From NCBI GenBank assembly GCA_913054205.1, contig CAJXJM010000032.1:1-12503 (forward strand): a stretch of 12,503 nt of DNA, given 5' to 3'. A program made the translations under genes and the position numbers. This DNA comes from an uncultured Rhodospirillaceae bacterium. GTDB taxonomy: Bacteria > Pseudomonadota > Alphaproteobacteria > Rhodospirillales > UBA2165. The first letter of the stretch is position 1; every line of letters starts with the position of its first letter. Positions 1 to 7,051 of the stretch are shown here, in pieces. Below the pieces are notes generated by a model that did no database searches, was not told the origin of the DNA, and saw only the letters and a program-made list of their open reading frames with translations.

Positions 1-404
1 GTTCACGTGAACTTTTGGCACGGGTAAAAACAGTGCTGCGCCGGGTGAATGAACAGGGTGACAAGCCTTCTGCTGCTGCCGATGGTGGCGTAACTCGTTT
101 TGCCGGTTGGAGCTTTGATAAAGTTGGCCGAAGGCTTACCTCACCTACAGGTGACGATGTCGCATTGACCACGATGGAATTCAATCTTTTAACCGCCCTC
201 ACTGACAATCCCAACCGAGTATTAGATCGAGACCGTCTTCTTGATTTATTGCAAAATAGAAGTTGGGAGCCCTACGACCGAAGCATTGACGTTTTGGTGG
301 GACGCTTGCGGAGTAAGATCGAGAACAATCCAAAAAAGCCGGAACTCATCAAAACCGTACGTGGAACCGGCTACGTTCTCGCGACGACGGTCGAGCACGA
401 ATAA
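1..404 (+). CDS. OmpR-family response regulator, 3' part (5' end outside window)
   Basis: This is the C-terminal part of a two-component response regulator that binds DNA when phosphorylated by a sensor kinase. The reading frame is open from base 3 and enters with the SRELLARVKTVLRR helix that typically closes an OmpR-type receiver domain, so the gene continues to the left and the TTG at 15 is not its start. The winged-helix effector domain is complete: the LTTMEFNLLTAL opening, the recognition region around RDRLLDLLQ, the DRSIDVLVGRLRSKIE helix and the wing ending KTVRGTGYVLA are all present. The stop TAA (402-404) lies one base from the stop of the convergent heparinase-like gene, and no hairpin separates them. 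The cognate kinase and the regulon cannot be seen. Family assignment is very secure; the specific member is not. Confidence 0.93.
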   Translation, partial: SRELLARVKTVLRRVNEQGDKPSAAADGGVTRFAGWSFDKVGRRLTSPTGDDVALTTMEFNLLTALTDNPNRVLDRDRLLDLLQNRSWEPYDRSIDVLVGRLRSKIENNPKKPELIKTVRGTGYVLATTVEHE

Positions 405-405
405 T

Positions 406-2448
406 TTAGAGCGCACCATCTAGCCAAGCCGTCGGGTCATTTGGCGCAAAATCTTTTGGAAAAATTCCGACACTTAAGGAAGATATCGGGCCTTCGCTTC
501 GAAACTCGAGAACCGGTCGCTCGATTTTTACGCCATAACTCGGTGAGACCCATCCGAGGCGCTTGCTGGCTTGCCAACGCTCATCCACTTTAAAAATCAA
601 CTCAAACACTTGGCCTTCCGCGTTAATTGACCAACGATTGGTGGATATTTCCTCGAACACAGATTCCGAGGCAAAATGAAAAGGGATGGTTATCGCATGT
701 TCACCGTCGCCCTCAAAACTATCACACAGGATTAAACGGTGATGCTTTTTATCCAAAACAATTTCTCTAACCACGGTCACTGGCCGAGCTAATCGCTGGT
801 AGCCTGAATGCGCACCGACAAAAATATCTTTCTCAACACTGCTGTCCCATCGCCGAACCTCTGGTATCGCATCATTTTGAAATGCAAAAAGTTCCGCCTC
901 CGAGACAAAGCGATTTTGCTCCTCGCCATCGATCATTGGCGTATTGTGGTAGGCGGTTCCGCGAAATCGATTACGCTGTTCGTAGGAGGCAGAATAAACA
1001 AAGCTGCCGCTGTCGGTGATCAAGGAAACACCATTGAGAAAAGCTTCAAAAGAAAGACAATCGTTATGCCCATGGCCACCCCTGCCGCCATACCCTATTG
1101 GACCACACTCAATAAAAACATGATCTTTCCCCGTCGCCATGACGTAGAAACCAGAATTTTCAAAAGCCTTTGACGTGGATGGTTGTGCATCATTTTCAAA
1201 AATAGAGTTCGGCCCGTGCGTCCAAAAGCTTTCCGCCTTTGCTTCCGCACTGGAAAAACCGGCGCTTTCGATTTCCCACTCTGCGTTGATCATATCCGGT
1301 AAGTAGGAATGATCATTCAGGCTTTGCCCCCCAAATGGCAAAACGCGGGCATCATCCGAATCGCCCCAAAGCGGCACCAGACCATCAGGCCGCGTATAAC
1401 AACGGGTGAACTCGGCCATTTGCAAAAGTCGCTGCTTATAATCCAGCGAAACTTCGTCTCTACAGTTTCGGCGATAGCGGGCCGGCCAGAAAAACAGCTC
1501 AGCGACAAATCGATGATAGCCAACAGAACCTTCGAAATTAGTGCCATCTTCCAAAACTTGGCGCGGCATTTCCTGGCATAAAATCTGCCAGCCCTTTGAT
1601 TGCCATTTTTCTGCTTGTTTACTTGACCCAAAAAATAATCCAGCAAAGACCAAGGCTGCGGCATCTGCGGTGCAATGATTGCCGTTTACGCCATAGTCTT
1701 CAATATAACGTTCACAAAATACGGCATGCTCGAAAAATGATCTCAAAAATTCAACGCGAAAATTATAACCATCCCAGGCATCGGATTTTTTGAAAACATG
1801 GAAGAACCAGCTCCAGGTAAATATTCGCATCGCCGCTTCCATAGCGATCGTCCAGTTTACACCACGGCCATAGGGATTGCCTTCAATCCAATCCATCAAT
1901 ACGTCGCGGACAAAGCTCGCGTACTTTTCTTCGCCGGTTAGCATGTAGGCCTGACCGACGGGGATCAGCCATTGCAATCGAGAGAGTTCCCACGGCACTT
2001 TGACATCACTGCCGCGTTCTGGATTGAGGATGTCGATATCGCGAAAGAATTTTAGCGGCCAATCCTCTTCGACCTTAAAATCGGTATCCCACAAGATGGG
2101 CCTGCTCAGTGTTTCAGGCCCGGAGCCTAAAAGATCGACTTGCAATGCCATTGCCGTTTCAGCAGCGGCCAAAATGCGGATTGAGTCTTCCGAAATGACC
2201 GCATCCAACGCCGCAGTCTCAACGCGCTCGGTTAATGCCGGGTAAGGACGATCAGACAATTGCAACCAGAAGTCTTCAAAGTTGTCCACGCCAAATTGGG
2301 CGACAAATCGACCATCATCCAAACCATAGGTTGGAGACACGCGATAGCGATCGAGCATCGCGCGGGCTTCTTGGCCGAGCCTGCGCCTCAACTCCTGAGG
2401 AGAGCGGTTAAATCCGCGCCGTATGCGATTGAGCCAGAGCCCAAACAT
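406..2448 (-). CDS. heparinase II/III family protein (polysaccharide lyase-like)
   Basis: This 680-residue protein has the two-part build of the heparinase II/III superfamily: an N-terminal alpha/alpha toroid (about residues 60-400) and a C-terminal beta-sandwich (about 430-680). Visible signatures are NH in VNGNHC (257-258), EGSVGYH (306-312), GGHGHND (457-463, the HxH metal-site region) and RGTAYHNT (496-503). Known members cleave uronic-acid polysaccharides by beta-elimination. The N-terminus (MFGLWLNRIRRGF) is basic and lacks a signal peptide, so the protein is probably cytoplasmic. Such unsecreted members often sit in surface-polysaccharide loci, so a role in capsule or exopolysaccharide turnover is likelier than feeding on external polymer; that is inference. 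AAGGA (2455-2459) lies six bases before the ATG and supports this start. The neighbours visible here are not glycosyltransferases. The substrate is unknown. Confidence 0.9.
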   Translation of the reverse strand: MFGLWLNRIRRGFNRSPQELRRRLGQEARAMLDRYRVSPTYGLDDGRFVAQFGVDNFEDFWLQLSDRPYPALTERVETAALDAVISEDSIRILAAAETAMALQVDLLGSGPETLSRPILWDTDFKVEEDWPLKFFRDIDILNPERGSDVKVPWELSRLQWLIPVGQAYMLTGEEKYASFVRDVLMDWIEGNPYGRGVNWTIAMEAAMRIFTWSWFFHVFKKSDAWDGYNFRVEFLRSFFEHAVFCERYIEDYGVNGNHCTADAAALVFAGLFFGSSKQAEKWQSKGWQILCQEMPRQVLEDGTNFEGSVGYHRFVAELFFWPARYRRNCRDEVSLDYKQRLLQMAEFTRCYTRPDGLVPLWGDSDDARVLPFGGQSLNDHSYLPDMINAEWEIESAGFSSAEAKAESFWTHGPNSIFENDAQPSTSKAFENSGFYVMATGKDHVFIECGPIGYGGRGGHGHNDCLSFEAFLNGVSLITDSGSFVYSASYEQRNRFRGTAYHNTPMIDGEEQNRFVSEAELFAFQNDAIPEVRRWDSSVEKDIFVGAHSGYQRLARPVTVVREIVLDKKHHRLILCDSFEGDGEHAITIPFHFASESVFEEISTNRWSINAEGQVFELIFKVDERWQASKRLGWVSPSYGVKIERPVLEFRSEGPISSLSVGIFPKDFAPNDPTAWLDGAL

Positions 2449-2594
2449 CGATCATCCTTTTGTTTTGTTTCAACCTACATAATAGGAATGAGGCCTTAAA
2501 CAAAAGATAAATGTCATATAGAACAATCATTTGTCGAAATATGGTCTCCTTAAAAAAGGCGTGCTAAAGAAGAACATTTGTCTATTCTTTCGCC

Positions 2595-2831
2595 ATGAAT
2601 AATAAAAACAAACTAAAAAACGGGGGTATTGCGAGGGCCTTCTCAAGCCGAAATTTCAGACTTTTCTGGTACGGCCATTTCAGTTTCATCATTGACGTCT
2701 GGGTCAACCGCATCACTGTGGCCTGGCTGACCTGGGAGCTTACCAATTCTGAAACCTGGCTTGGCTATATGGGTGCAGCCTCGATGGTGCCGATGTTGTT
2801 TCTCGGGCCGTTAACCGTCACCTCGAGCTGA
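2595..2831 (+). pseudogene. MFS exporter remnant (N-terminal ~73 residues)
   Basis: The 78-codon ORF begins like a major facilitator superfamily exporter of the MFS_3/enterobactin-exporter type. It has FSSRNFRLFWYGH, then a first membrane span, NRITVAWLTWELT, and then WLGYMGAASMVPMLFLGPL, where a functional protein would continue into the loop after helix 2. Homology stops at about residue 73 (base 2813). The last five codons are antisense to the end of the dehalogenase pseudogene, and a TGA follows. Such transporters are normally about 400-420 residues, so over 80 percent of the gene is missing and no function is expected. No clear ribosome-binding site precedes the ATG. The remnant shares one deletion breakpoint with the dehalogenase on the other strand. 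Confidence 0.75.
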
Positions 2832-3631
2832 TTAGGAAAAGTCCGAACATGATCCAGGATGTCGCCTTTTAAAACTGTCTCCGGCTCGCAATGTATGAAG
2901 AGTTTAGGAAGCTCACTCAAAGCCAACCACGCATTGTTTGCATCGATCACAACAAGAACATCGGCCGGTTCCCCTTCGACAGGAATCTCCCGCGGCCAGG
3001 CAAGCGTCGGCCGCCGATCTTCACGTTGATTCTTATATGGTCGGCGGTATTCATCCCACACCACTTTTGGTAAATCTCGGATCACCATGGCAGGTAATAT
3101 TTTCTCGACAAAAAAGTTATCTTTTAAAACCAGATCATCGCCCTCGCCCGAGCGAAATTTGCGCATTAGTTCCGCGACTTCGGGCATCCAATTCGACCAT
3201 TGAAAATTGCCCATCACACCTTGAGTATAGGCAATTGCTTTCATTGCCTCCGGATGATTGCGCGCCCAGGTGAGCCCCAACTGCACACCCCAATCAAGCA
3301 TCATCATGGTGACATTATTTTCGATACCCAACGCCGACATAAAGCCGTCGATATATTCCTGATGCTCAGCCAGACGGTACGAGTTCTCTCCGCTTTCCGA
3401 CAATTTTTCAGAATCACCTTGGCCGATATTATCAACGGCAATGCAGCGCGCCTGATCTTCGACGTGGGGCATGATATTGCGTCACATATAGGACGACGTG
3501 ATATTGCCATGGAAAAAAACGATTACGTCGCGTGAATCTCCCGCCTCGCCCGTATCAACAAATGACATTGTTTTGCCACGGATAGTCACCTGCTGCTTCT
3601 CGTATTTCATTTTGGAATCGATTGTAGTCAT
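2765..3631 (-). pseudogene. haloalkane dehalogenase pseudogene (LinB/DhaA-like)
   Basis: The minus frame from ATG 3631 reads as an alpha/beta-hydrolase haloalkane dehalogenase: VDTGEAG, VFFHGNITSSYM, RNIMPHVEDQARCIAVDNIG, QGDSEKL, DWGVQLGLTWARNHPE, DNFFVEKILPAMV, RRPTLAWPREIP and FPNQLEVTV. Codon 50 (3482-3484) is TGA exactly where the family has Trp in the SSYLWRN motif (TGG to TGA), with the frame continuous on both sides. The nucleophile Asp113 and Trp114 remain. The catalytic acid of the AYME motif is Gln137, and the normal HDWG is LDWG. The last 25 or so residues, including the catalytic His of GAHFIQED, are gone: after Val273 the frame runs into antisense MFS sequence. GGAAGAG (3635-3641) is a good ribosome-binding site, so the locus was probably once expressed. 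Restart at Met54 could give a 235-residue product, but it would lack the halide-binding Asn and the His base. Confidence 0.85.
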
Positions 3632-3710
3632 GTGCTCTTCCGCCCCCCCCCCCATTTAGCTTACGCAAGTGCTCGACAATTCCGTCTCCATCCGTTACGA
3701 GCAGTGACAT
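3555..3710 (-). other. short unrecognised ORF with 11-G tract upstream of the dehalogenase
   Basis: From ATG 3710 a 51-codon minus frame reads MSLLVTDGDGIVEHLRKLN, then a glycine run from the G tract, then out-of-frame dehalogenase DNA to a TGA at 3555-3557. Its first 19 residues look protein-like but I do not recognise them. It may be the remnant of a gene that once preceded the dehalogenase. With one more G the frame would stop at a TGA overlapping the dehalogenase ATG (an ATGA junction); with one fewer it would be fused in frame to the dehalogenase. The upstream continuation is antisense to the MATE gene. It is probably not a functional gene. Confidence 0.25.
3643..3653. repeat. 11-base C/G homopolymer
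   Basis: Eleven consecutive C on the plus strand (G on the minus strand) lie directly 5' of the dehalogenase pseudogene's ribosome-binding site and inside the short upstream ORF. Tracts of this kind are prone to slippage during replication and to miscounting during sequencing, so the exact length is uncertain. Confidence 0.9.
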
Positions 3711-3719
3711 TCGCCTTCT

Positions 3720-3741
3720 GCCCAGGAATTGCCCAGGAATT
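3720..3741. repeat. 11-bp perfect tandem duplication before the MATE gene
   Basis: GCCCAGGAATT occurs twice in direct succession (3720-3730 and 3731-3741). The second copy carries AGGA (3735-3738), eight bases before the TTG at 3747, and so serves as the likely ribosome-binding site of the MATE gene. The first copy's AGGA is too close to the TTG at 3729 to serve that codon. Confidence 0.85.
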
Positions 3742-3746
3742 GTCTG

Positions 3747-5093
3747 TTGCAAAATAATAACCTTTTTTCCGCCAATACAAGCCCTATTGAGCGCCATCGC
3801 CAAGTTCTGCGCCTGGCGGCGCCAATTATATTCGCGAACCTTTCGGTACCCTTGCTGGGCGCGGTAGACACCGCTGTCATGGGACATTTGGAACATGCGC
3901 ACTTCCTTGGCGCCGTGGCGATCGGCGCAACCATTATGCAATTTGTCTATTGGGGATTTGGTTTTCTGCGGATGGGGACCACCGGGCTGACGGCTCAGGC
4001 CTTTGGCGCAAACGACTCAGGTGAGGTAAAGGCCAATTTCCAGAGAGCTGCCGTGTTGGGTTTGATCATCGGTCTTGCTCTGTGGGCGTTGCAATATCCG
4101 ATTATCAGATTTTCACTCTATATGTTTGAGGCTGGCGAAACGGTTGAGCAACTGGCTCAAACATATTTCCTAATCCGAATATGGAGCGCGCCAGCGGCGC
4201 TCATAAATTACTGCCTGATCGGCTGGTTTATCGGCATTCACAATACGCGCCTGACTTTTATTATTCAGGTTTGGATGAATTGCATCAACATCGTGCTGGA
4301 TTTGGTTTTTGTCATTGGATTTGGCTGGGGCGTTGAAGGTGTGGCCGCCGCGACAGTAATTGCAGAAGTCAGCGCAGCTCTGCTCGGGCTCTATCTCTAT
4401 CGAAAAGAGATAACTAAAATTGGTAGCTCGAACCTAAAAACAAAGCTACTTGATACCGAAAAATTGCGCCGCATGGTTGGCATTAACATCGACATCTTTA
4501 TCCGCACCTTCTGTCTCATTTTTGCCTTCGCTTATTTCACAGCCCAAGCCGCCAAATTTGGCGATTCAGTGTTGGCTGCAAACGCCGTTCTTATCCAATT
4601 TCTGCATTTTTTGTCGTTTGGCCTGGATGGCTTTGCCCAGGCTGCGGAGGCCTTGGTTGGCGGCGCTTTAGGTGCCAAGGATCGGGCTACCTACAAAGCA
4701 GCGGTAAAAACCGCCACCTTATGGGCGGTCGTGGTTTCCGTCGCCTATTCGATTGTCTATTGGTTCTCGGGACCTCTCATAATAGATCTGCTCACGGATT
4801 TGGAAGATGTCCGCATTGCGGCAAAAGAAGCCGTCCCCTGGCTGGTGCTATTACCTATGATTGCGGTCTGGCCTTATATGCTCGATGGCATTTTTATTGG
4901 CGCAACACGGTCCGCCGACATGCGGAACGGCATTGTGATTTCCTTGGTGATCTTTATCGTCGCGGTTTTTGTATTGAGAGCCGAATATGGTTATCACGGT
5001 TTATGGCTGGCCCTGACAATATTCATGGCCGCCCGCGGGATAACGCTGGGGTTGGCCTTTCCAAAAATAGAACGAAACCTAGAAAACGCCTAA
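3747..5093 (+). CDS. dinF: DinF-type MATE family efflux transporter
   Basis: This is an inner-membrane antiporter of the multidrug and toxic compound extrusion family, DinF branch, expected to export cationic drugs or other toxic small molecules against Na+ or H+. The 448-residue product is nearly all hydrophobic helices (12 expected). It carries the DinF hallmarks LAAPIIFANLSVPLLGAVDTAVMGHL (about 23-48), FLRMGTTGLTAQAFGA (about 73-88), LDGFAQAAEALVGGALGA (about 293-310) and the MLDGIFIGATRSADMRN region near the end. Length is normal. I chose TTG 3747 because AGGA lies eight bases upstream; TTG 3729 is the only other in-frame choice and would add six residues. No ATG occurs before the first membrane helix. 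The TAA overlaps the stop codon of the convergent PagL-like gene. Assignment to DinF is by remembered similarity; no SOS box is obvious upstream, so DNA-damage control is not supported. Confidence 0.9.
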   Translation: MQNNNLFSANTSPIERHRQVLRLAAPIIFANLSVPLLGAVDTAVMGHLEHAHFLGAVAIGATIMQFVYWGFGFLRMGTTGLTAQAFGANDSGEVKANFQRAAVLGLIIGLALWALQYPIIRFSLYMFEAGETVEQLAQTYFLIRIWSAPAALINYCLIGWFIGIHNTRLTFIIQVWMNCINIVLDLVFVIGFGWGVEGVAAATVIAEVSAALLGLYLYRKEITKIGSSNLKTKLLDTEKLRRMVGINIDIFIRTFCLIFAFAYFTAQAAKFGDSVLAANAVLIQFLHFLSFGLDGFAQAAEALVGGALGAKDRATYKAAVKTATLWAVVVSVAYSIVYWFSGPLIIDLLTDLEDVRIAAKEAVPWLVLLPMIAVWPYMLDGIFIGATRSADMRNGIVISLVIFIVAVFVLRAEYGYHGLWLALTIFMAARGITLGLAFPKIERNLENA

Positions 5094-5848
5094 AAATGAT
5101 AGCCGTAGCGAATACCGATTGATTCAAGGCCTTCATTGGTTGAGCACAATTTAGCGTTTGAAATGTGATCAATATGCAGCATCAAAGCATGTGCGCCGGT
5201 AAATCGGTAGCCGACATCAACGGACTCTCGGAATAGAATACTGTAGCAGAGAGATTTTTTGTCGCGGCGGTCTGTAACTTTTGAGCCGTCATGATAGGCA
5301 CCGCCGAGTGATCCGTTAACAAAGAAATTACCTGAAAAGCCATATTCCCATGTCAGCCCGAGATAGGCTTGATTAGTGTCATCGCCGGAGTTCACGGAAA
5401 GGCCGACATGCGGACGCGGCGACCAGATCGCTTTCAAGATGTCCGGCGAGGTAAATAGAATCTCCAGATTTCCGTCAGAGCCTTCTTCTTTTCTGTGACT
5501 AAACGGGCCTTGATCATGCCACAAAGCACCTACTCGGATTTCCGATAAAATGCCTTTGGCACTGTTGGAAGACGGCGTATTGTACTGAATAGGTTTCGCT
5601 GGAATTCGCACCGATGGCGGCGGCGCATCTGACTGCGGGTTCGCCGGTGGTCGGATGGTGCGCCCGCCAAAATTAGGACGAGGCGAGGATTGTGCATTTG
5701 CAAATGGATGCGGCTGATTAAGCATGCGCGTCATGTCATACACACCGCCAGCAGTCCCAGCCTCGCTTCTAGTTGCTATCAGCAACAAGCCAAGAACAGC
5801 CAAAACACCGATGCTAAATAACGAAGATTTTAAATTCCTCACCGTCAA
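5090..5848 (-). CDS. PagL-like acyloxyacyl hydrolase (lipid A 3-O-deacylase)
   Basis: This is a predicted outer-membrane beta-barrel enzyme that removes the 3-O-linked acyl chain from lipid A, remodelling the outer leaflet. Residues 1-30 form a signal peptide with a hydrophobic core and an SEA cleavage site. A proline-rich low-complexity linker follows (about 50-90), then the barrel (about 95-252) with alternating strands ending in RYGYHF, a typical outer-membrane terminal Phe. The PagL catalytic triad is visible: His228 and Ser230 in HISNA, and Glu242 at the His+14 spacing known for Pseudomonas PagL. At 252 residues it is longer than classical PagL because of the linker. The start is TTG at 5848 with GAGAG four bases upstream; GTG 5842 is an alternative. 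It is convergent with the MATE gene, sharing bases 5090-5093. Enzymatic identity is well supported by the triad; the lipid A structure it acts on is unknown. Confidence 0.87.
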   Translation of the reverse strand: MTVRNLKSSLFSIGVLAVLGLLLIATRSEAGTAGGVYDMTRMLNQPHPFANAQSSPRPNFGGRTIRPPANPQSDAPPPSVRIPAKPIQYNTPSSNSAKGILSEIRVGALWHDQGPFSHRKEEGSDGNLEILFTSPDILKAIWSPRPHVGLSVNSGDDTNQAYLGLTWEYGFSGNFFVNGSLGGAYHDGSKVTDRRDKKSLCYSILFRESVDVGYRFTGAHALMLHIDHISNAKLCSTNEGLESIGIRYGYHF

Positions 5849-6043
5849 AATACTCTCATAAATTCAATTATTTCATTAATTTAGACAGTTTTCGCATTGT
5901 CGCAGAGGCTTGTCTAGAAAAATTGCAAGAAAGCTGCCTTGAATCTCTCAGACAAGATTAAATTAAATATTTCCGATCTTTTCAAACTGGCGGGCGACCT
6001 TTAAAGCTATTAACCAGAAAATCGACAAACACTAATAAATATT

Positions 6044-6050
6044 GAGGGGA
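6044..6050 (+). promoter_or_regulatory. strong ribosome-binding site of the NIPSNAP gene
   Basis: GAGGGGA lies five bases before the ATG at 6056. It is the strongest Shine-Dalgarno sequence in the window and fixes the start. The 200 bases upstream, shared with the divergent PagL-like gene, are AT-rich. TTGAAT at 5939-5944 could be a -35 box, but no good -10 hexamer is certain. Confidence 0.75.
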
Positions 6051-6055
6051 TTTCC

Positions 6056-6679
6056 ATGATTTATGAATTTAGAACCTACGATCTCGTTCCCGGTTCCGCG
6101 CCTGAAGTAATGAAACGTTTTGGCGAAGCTTATGAAAAGCGCAAAGAATTCTCCGAGCTTGCCGCTTTTTGGTACACCGAAATTGGGCCGCTCAATCAAG
6201 TCATTCATGTTTGGCCCTACGAAGATACAAACCAGCGAGATGAAATACGCGCGGCAGCTGTTGCATCAGGAAACTGGCCGCCTAAAATCCGTGATTTTAT
6301 CGTAAATCAGCATGTTGAAATTATGAAACCGTGGCCTTTCTCACCTGAGCTCACGCCGGGCAATCACGGTCCTTTTTATGAAATGCGCAGCTACATCTGC
6401 AAAGCCGGCTCAATTCCTGGCACCCAAGAACGGTGGCTGACAAAGCTGGAAGAGCGAACCGCTATGTCACCGCTCAGCGCGGTCTTTAGTGTCGATATTG
6501 GATCGGCGCTCAAGATGGTCCACATCTGGCCATACCAATCTCTCCAGCAACGCCATGAAGTCAGAACTGAAGCGCGCGAAAAAGAAATTTGGCCGCCAAA
6601 GGGCAGTGGCGATGGACCACCTTATTTTTCTCAGGAAAATAAAATACTGTTGCCTGCACCCTTCTCACCGATGCAGTAG
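6056..6679 (+). CDS. NIPSNAP family protein, two tandem domains
   Basis: The 207-residue cytoplasmic protein consists of two NIPSNAP (ferredoxin-like alpha/beta-barrel) domains. Domain 1 (about 1-98) has YEFRTYDLVPGSAPEVM, VIHVWPYEDTNQR, NWPPK and a closing MKPWPFSPE. Domain 2 (about 106-207) repeats the pattern with YEMRSYICKAGSIPG, MVHIWPYQSLQQR, IWPPK and LPAPFSPM. Bacterial NIPSNAP proteins are dimeric alpha/beta-barrel proteins without a well-established reaction. They often sit beside hydrolases, oxidoreductases and CoA-linked catabolic genes. Here the gene stands alone on its strand, between the divergent PagL-like gene and a minus-strand remnant. The internal repetition indicates an old domain duplication. 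Family assignment is secure; the function is unknown. Confidence 0.92.
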   Translation: MIYEFRTYDLVPGSAPEVMKRFGEAYEKRKEFSELAAFWYTEIGPLNQVIHVWPYEDTNQRDEIRAAAVASGNWPPKIRDFIVNQHVEIMKPWPFSPELTPGNHGPFYEMRSYICKAGSIPGTQERWLTKLEERTAMSPLSAVFSVDIGSALKMVHIWPYQSLQQRHEVRTEAREKEIWPPKGSGDGPPYFSQENKILLPAPFSPMQ

Positions 6680-6686
6680 AGACCTT

Positions 6687-6716
6687 AAAAAAGGGCCGCA
6701 AAAAATTGTGGCCCTT
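6687..6716 (-). terminator. intrinsic terminator, best oriented for minus-strand transcripts
   Basis: A 9-bp stem (6691-6699 paired with 6708-6716, one G-T wobble on the plus-strand RNA) encloses an 8-base loop. Read on the minus strand, the stem is followed by a T run (the A run at 6687-6692). It starts only four bases after a minus-strand TAA (6721-6723) that ends a protein-like frame. On the plus strand it begins 11 bases after the NIPSNAP stop, but only AAATTTATC follows, so it is a weaker terminator in that direction. It may serve both. Confidence 0.7.
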
Positions 6717-6720
6717 AAAT

Positions 6721-6991
6721 TTATCTAACGACTAAAGTCTGCGGCATCACTTTTCGAATTCTCGCCAGATGCTGAGCGGCAGGGTCAAATTTTCGCCAGC
6801 GTTCCTGTTCGGCATGAGCCTGTCGATAGGCTGCCTATGATGTACGCCAAAACAAGCAGAAGCGCAAAATTTTCAATTAAAGAAATTGTCAATTGTCGCA
6901 CGAAATTCCCTATCCCAATCGTAGCCTTAGTATATGGCCATTCTTTCATAAATTTAAAGACCATGCGTGCTAAACAACCCCGGCTTACCAT
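6721..6991 (-). pseudogene. frameshifted remnant of a small membrane protein (unrecognised)
   Basis: Two minus-strand frames together look like one broken gene. The upstream frame (from ATG 6991) includes a hydrophobic helix, SLIENFALLLVLAYIIGSL, and runs on to a TGA at 6785. The other frame, open from just after a TAG at 6835-6837 to TAA at 6721, encodes a convincing C-terminal sequence: YRQAHAEQERWRKF, then DPAAQHLARIRKV, then MPQTLVVR. Removing one base near 6832-6838, where an ATAGGC-T-GCCTAT inverted repeat lies, would join helix and tail. An intrinsic terminator follows the TAA directly, as expected of a real gene end. No ribosome-binding site was found and the true start may be downstream of 6991. 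I do not recognise the family. A sequencing indel is also possible. Confidence 0.4.
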
Positions 6992-7051
6992 TCAAGTAGA
7001 GCATTGAAATCGTTAGAGTTTAGAGCTGAAACTACGCTTTTAAGCCCGATC

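Noticed and set aside
808..1173. Plus-strand open frames inside the heparinase-like gene (also 1309-1581 and 2000-2245).
   Set aside because: They are antisense shadows of a strongly conserved minus-strand gene and have no family resemblance or ribosome-binding site.
2765..3472. A functional 235-residue dehalogenase starting at the ATG at 3472.
   Set aside because: It would lack the first beta-strands, the HGN halide-binding Asn, the catalytic His and the usual acid residue, and there is no good ribosome-binding site before this ATG.
3482..3484. TGA read as tryptophan (recoded genetic code) or as selenocysteine, prompted also by the fact that no intact gene of normal length in the window ends in TGA.
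   Set aside because: All Trp codons in the intact proteins are TGG, and the other catalytic-site losses and the 3' deletion mark the gene as decayed. The set of about ten stops is too small to imply reassignment. The position is Trp, not Cys, in the family, so selenocysteine makes no sense despite the mnmH gene nearby.
2595..3631. Transposon or phage insertion as the cause of the gene decay.
   Set aside because: No transposase fragment, terminal inverted repeat or target-site duplication flanking the region was seen; a simple deletion with microhomology explains the joint.
5882..5916. Inverted repeat TAGACA ... TGTCTA between the PagL-like and NIPSNAP genes.
   Set aside because: Arms of six bases separated by 23 are expected by chance in an AT-rich intergenic region, and the spacing fits no operator type I know.
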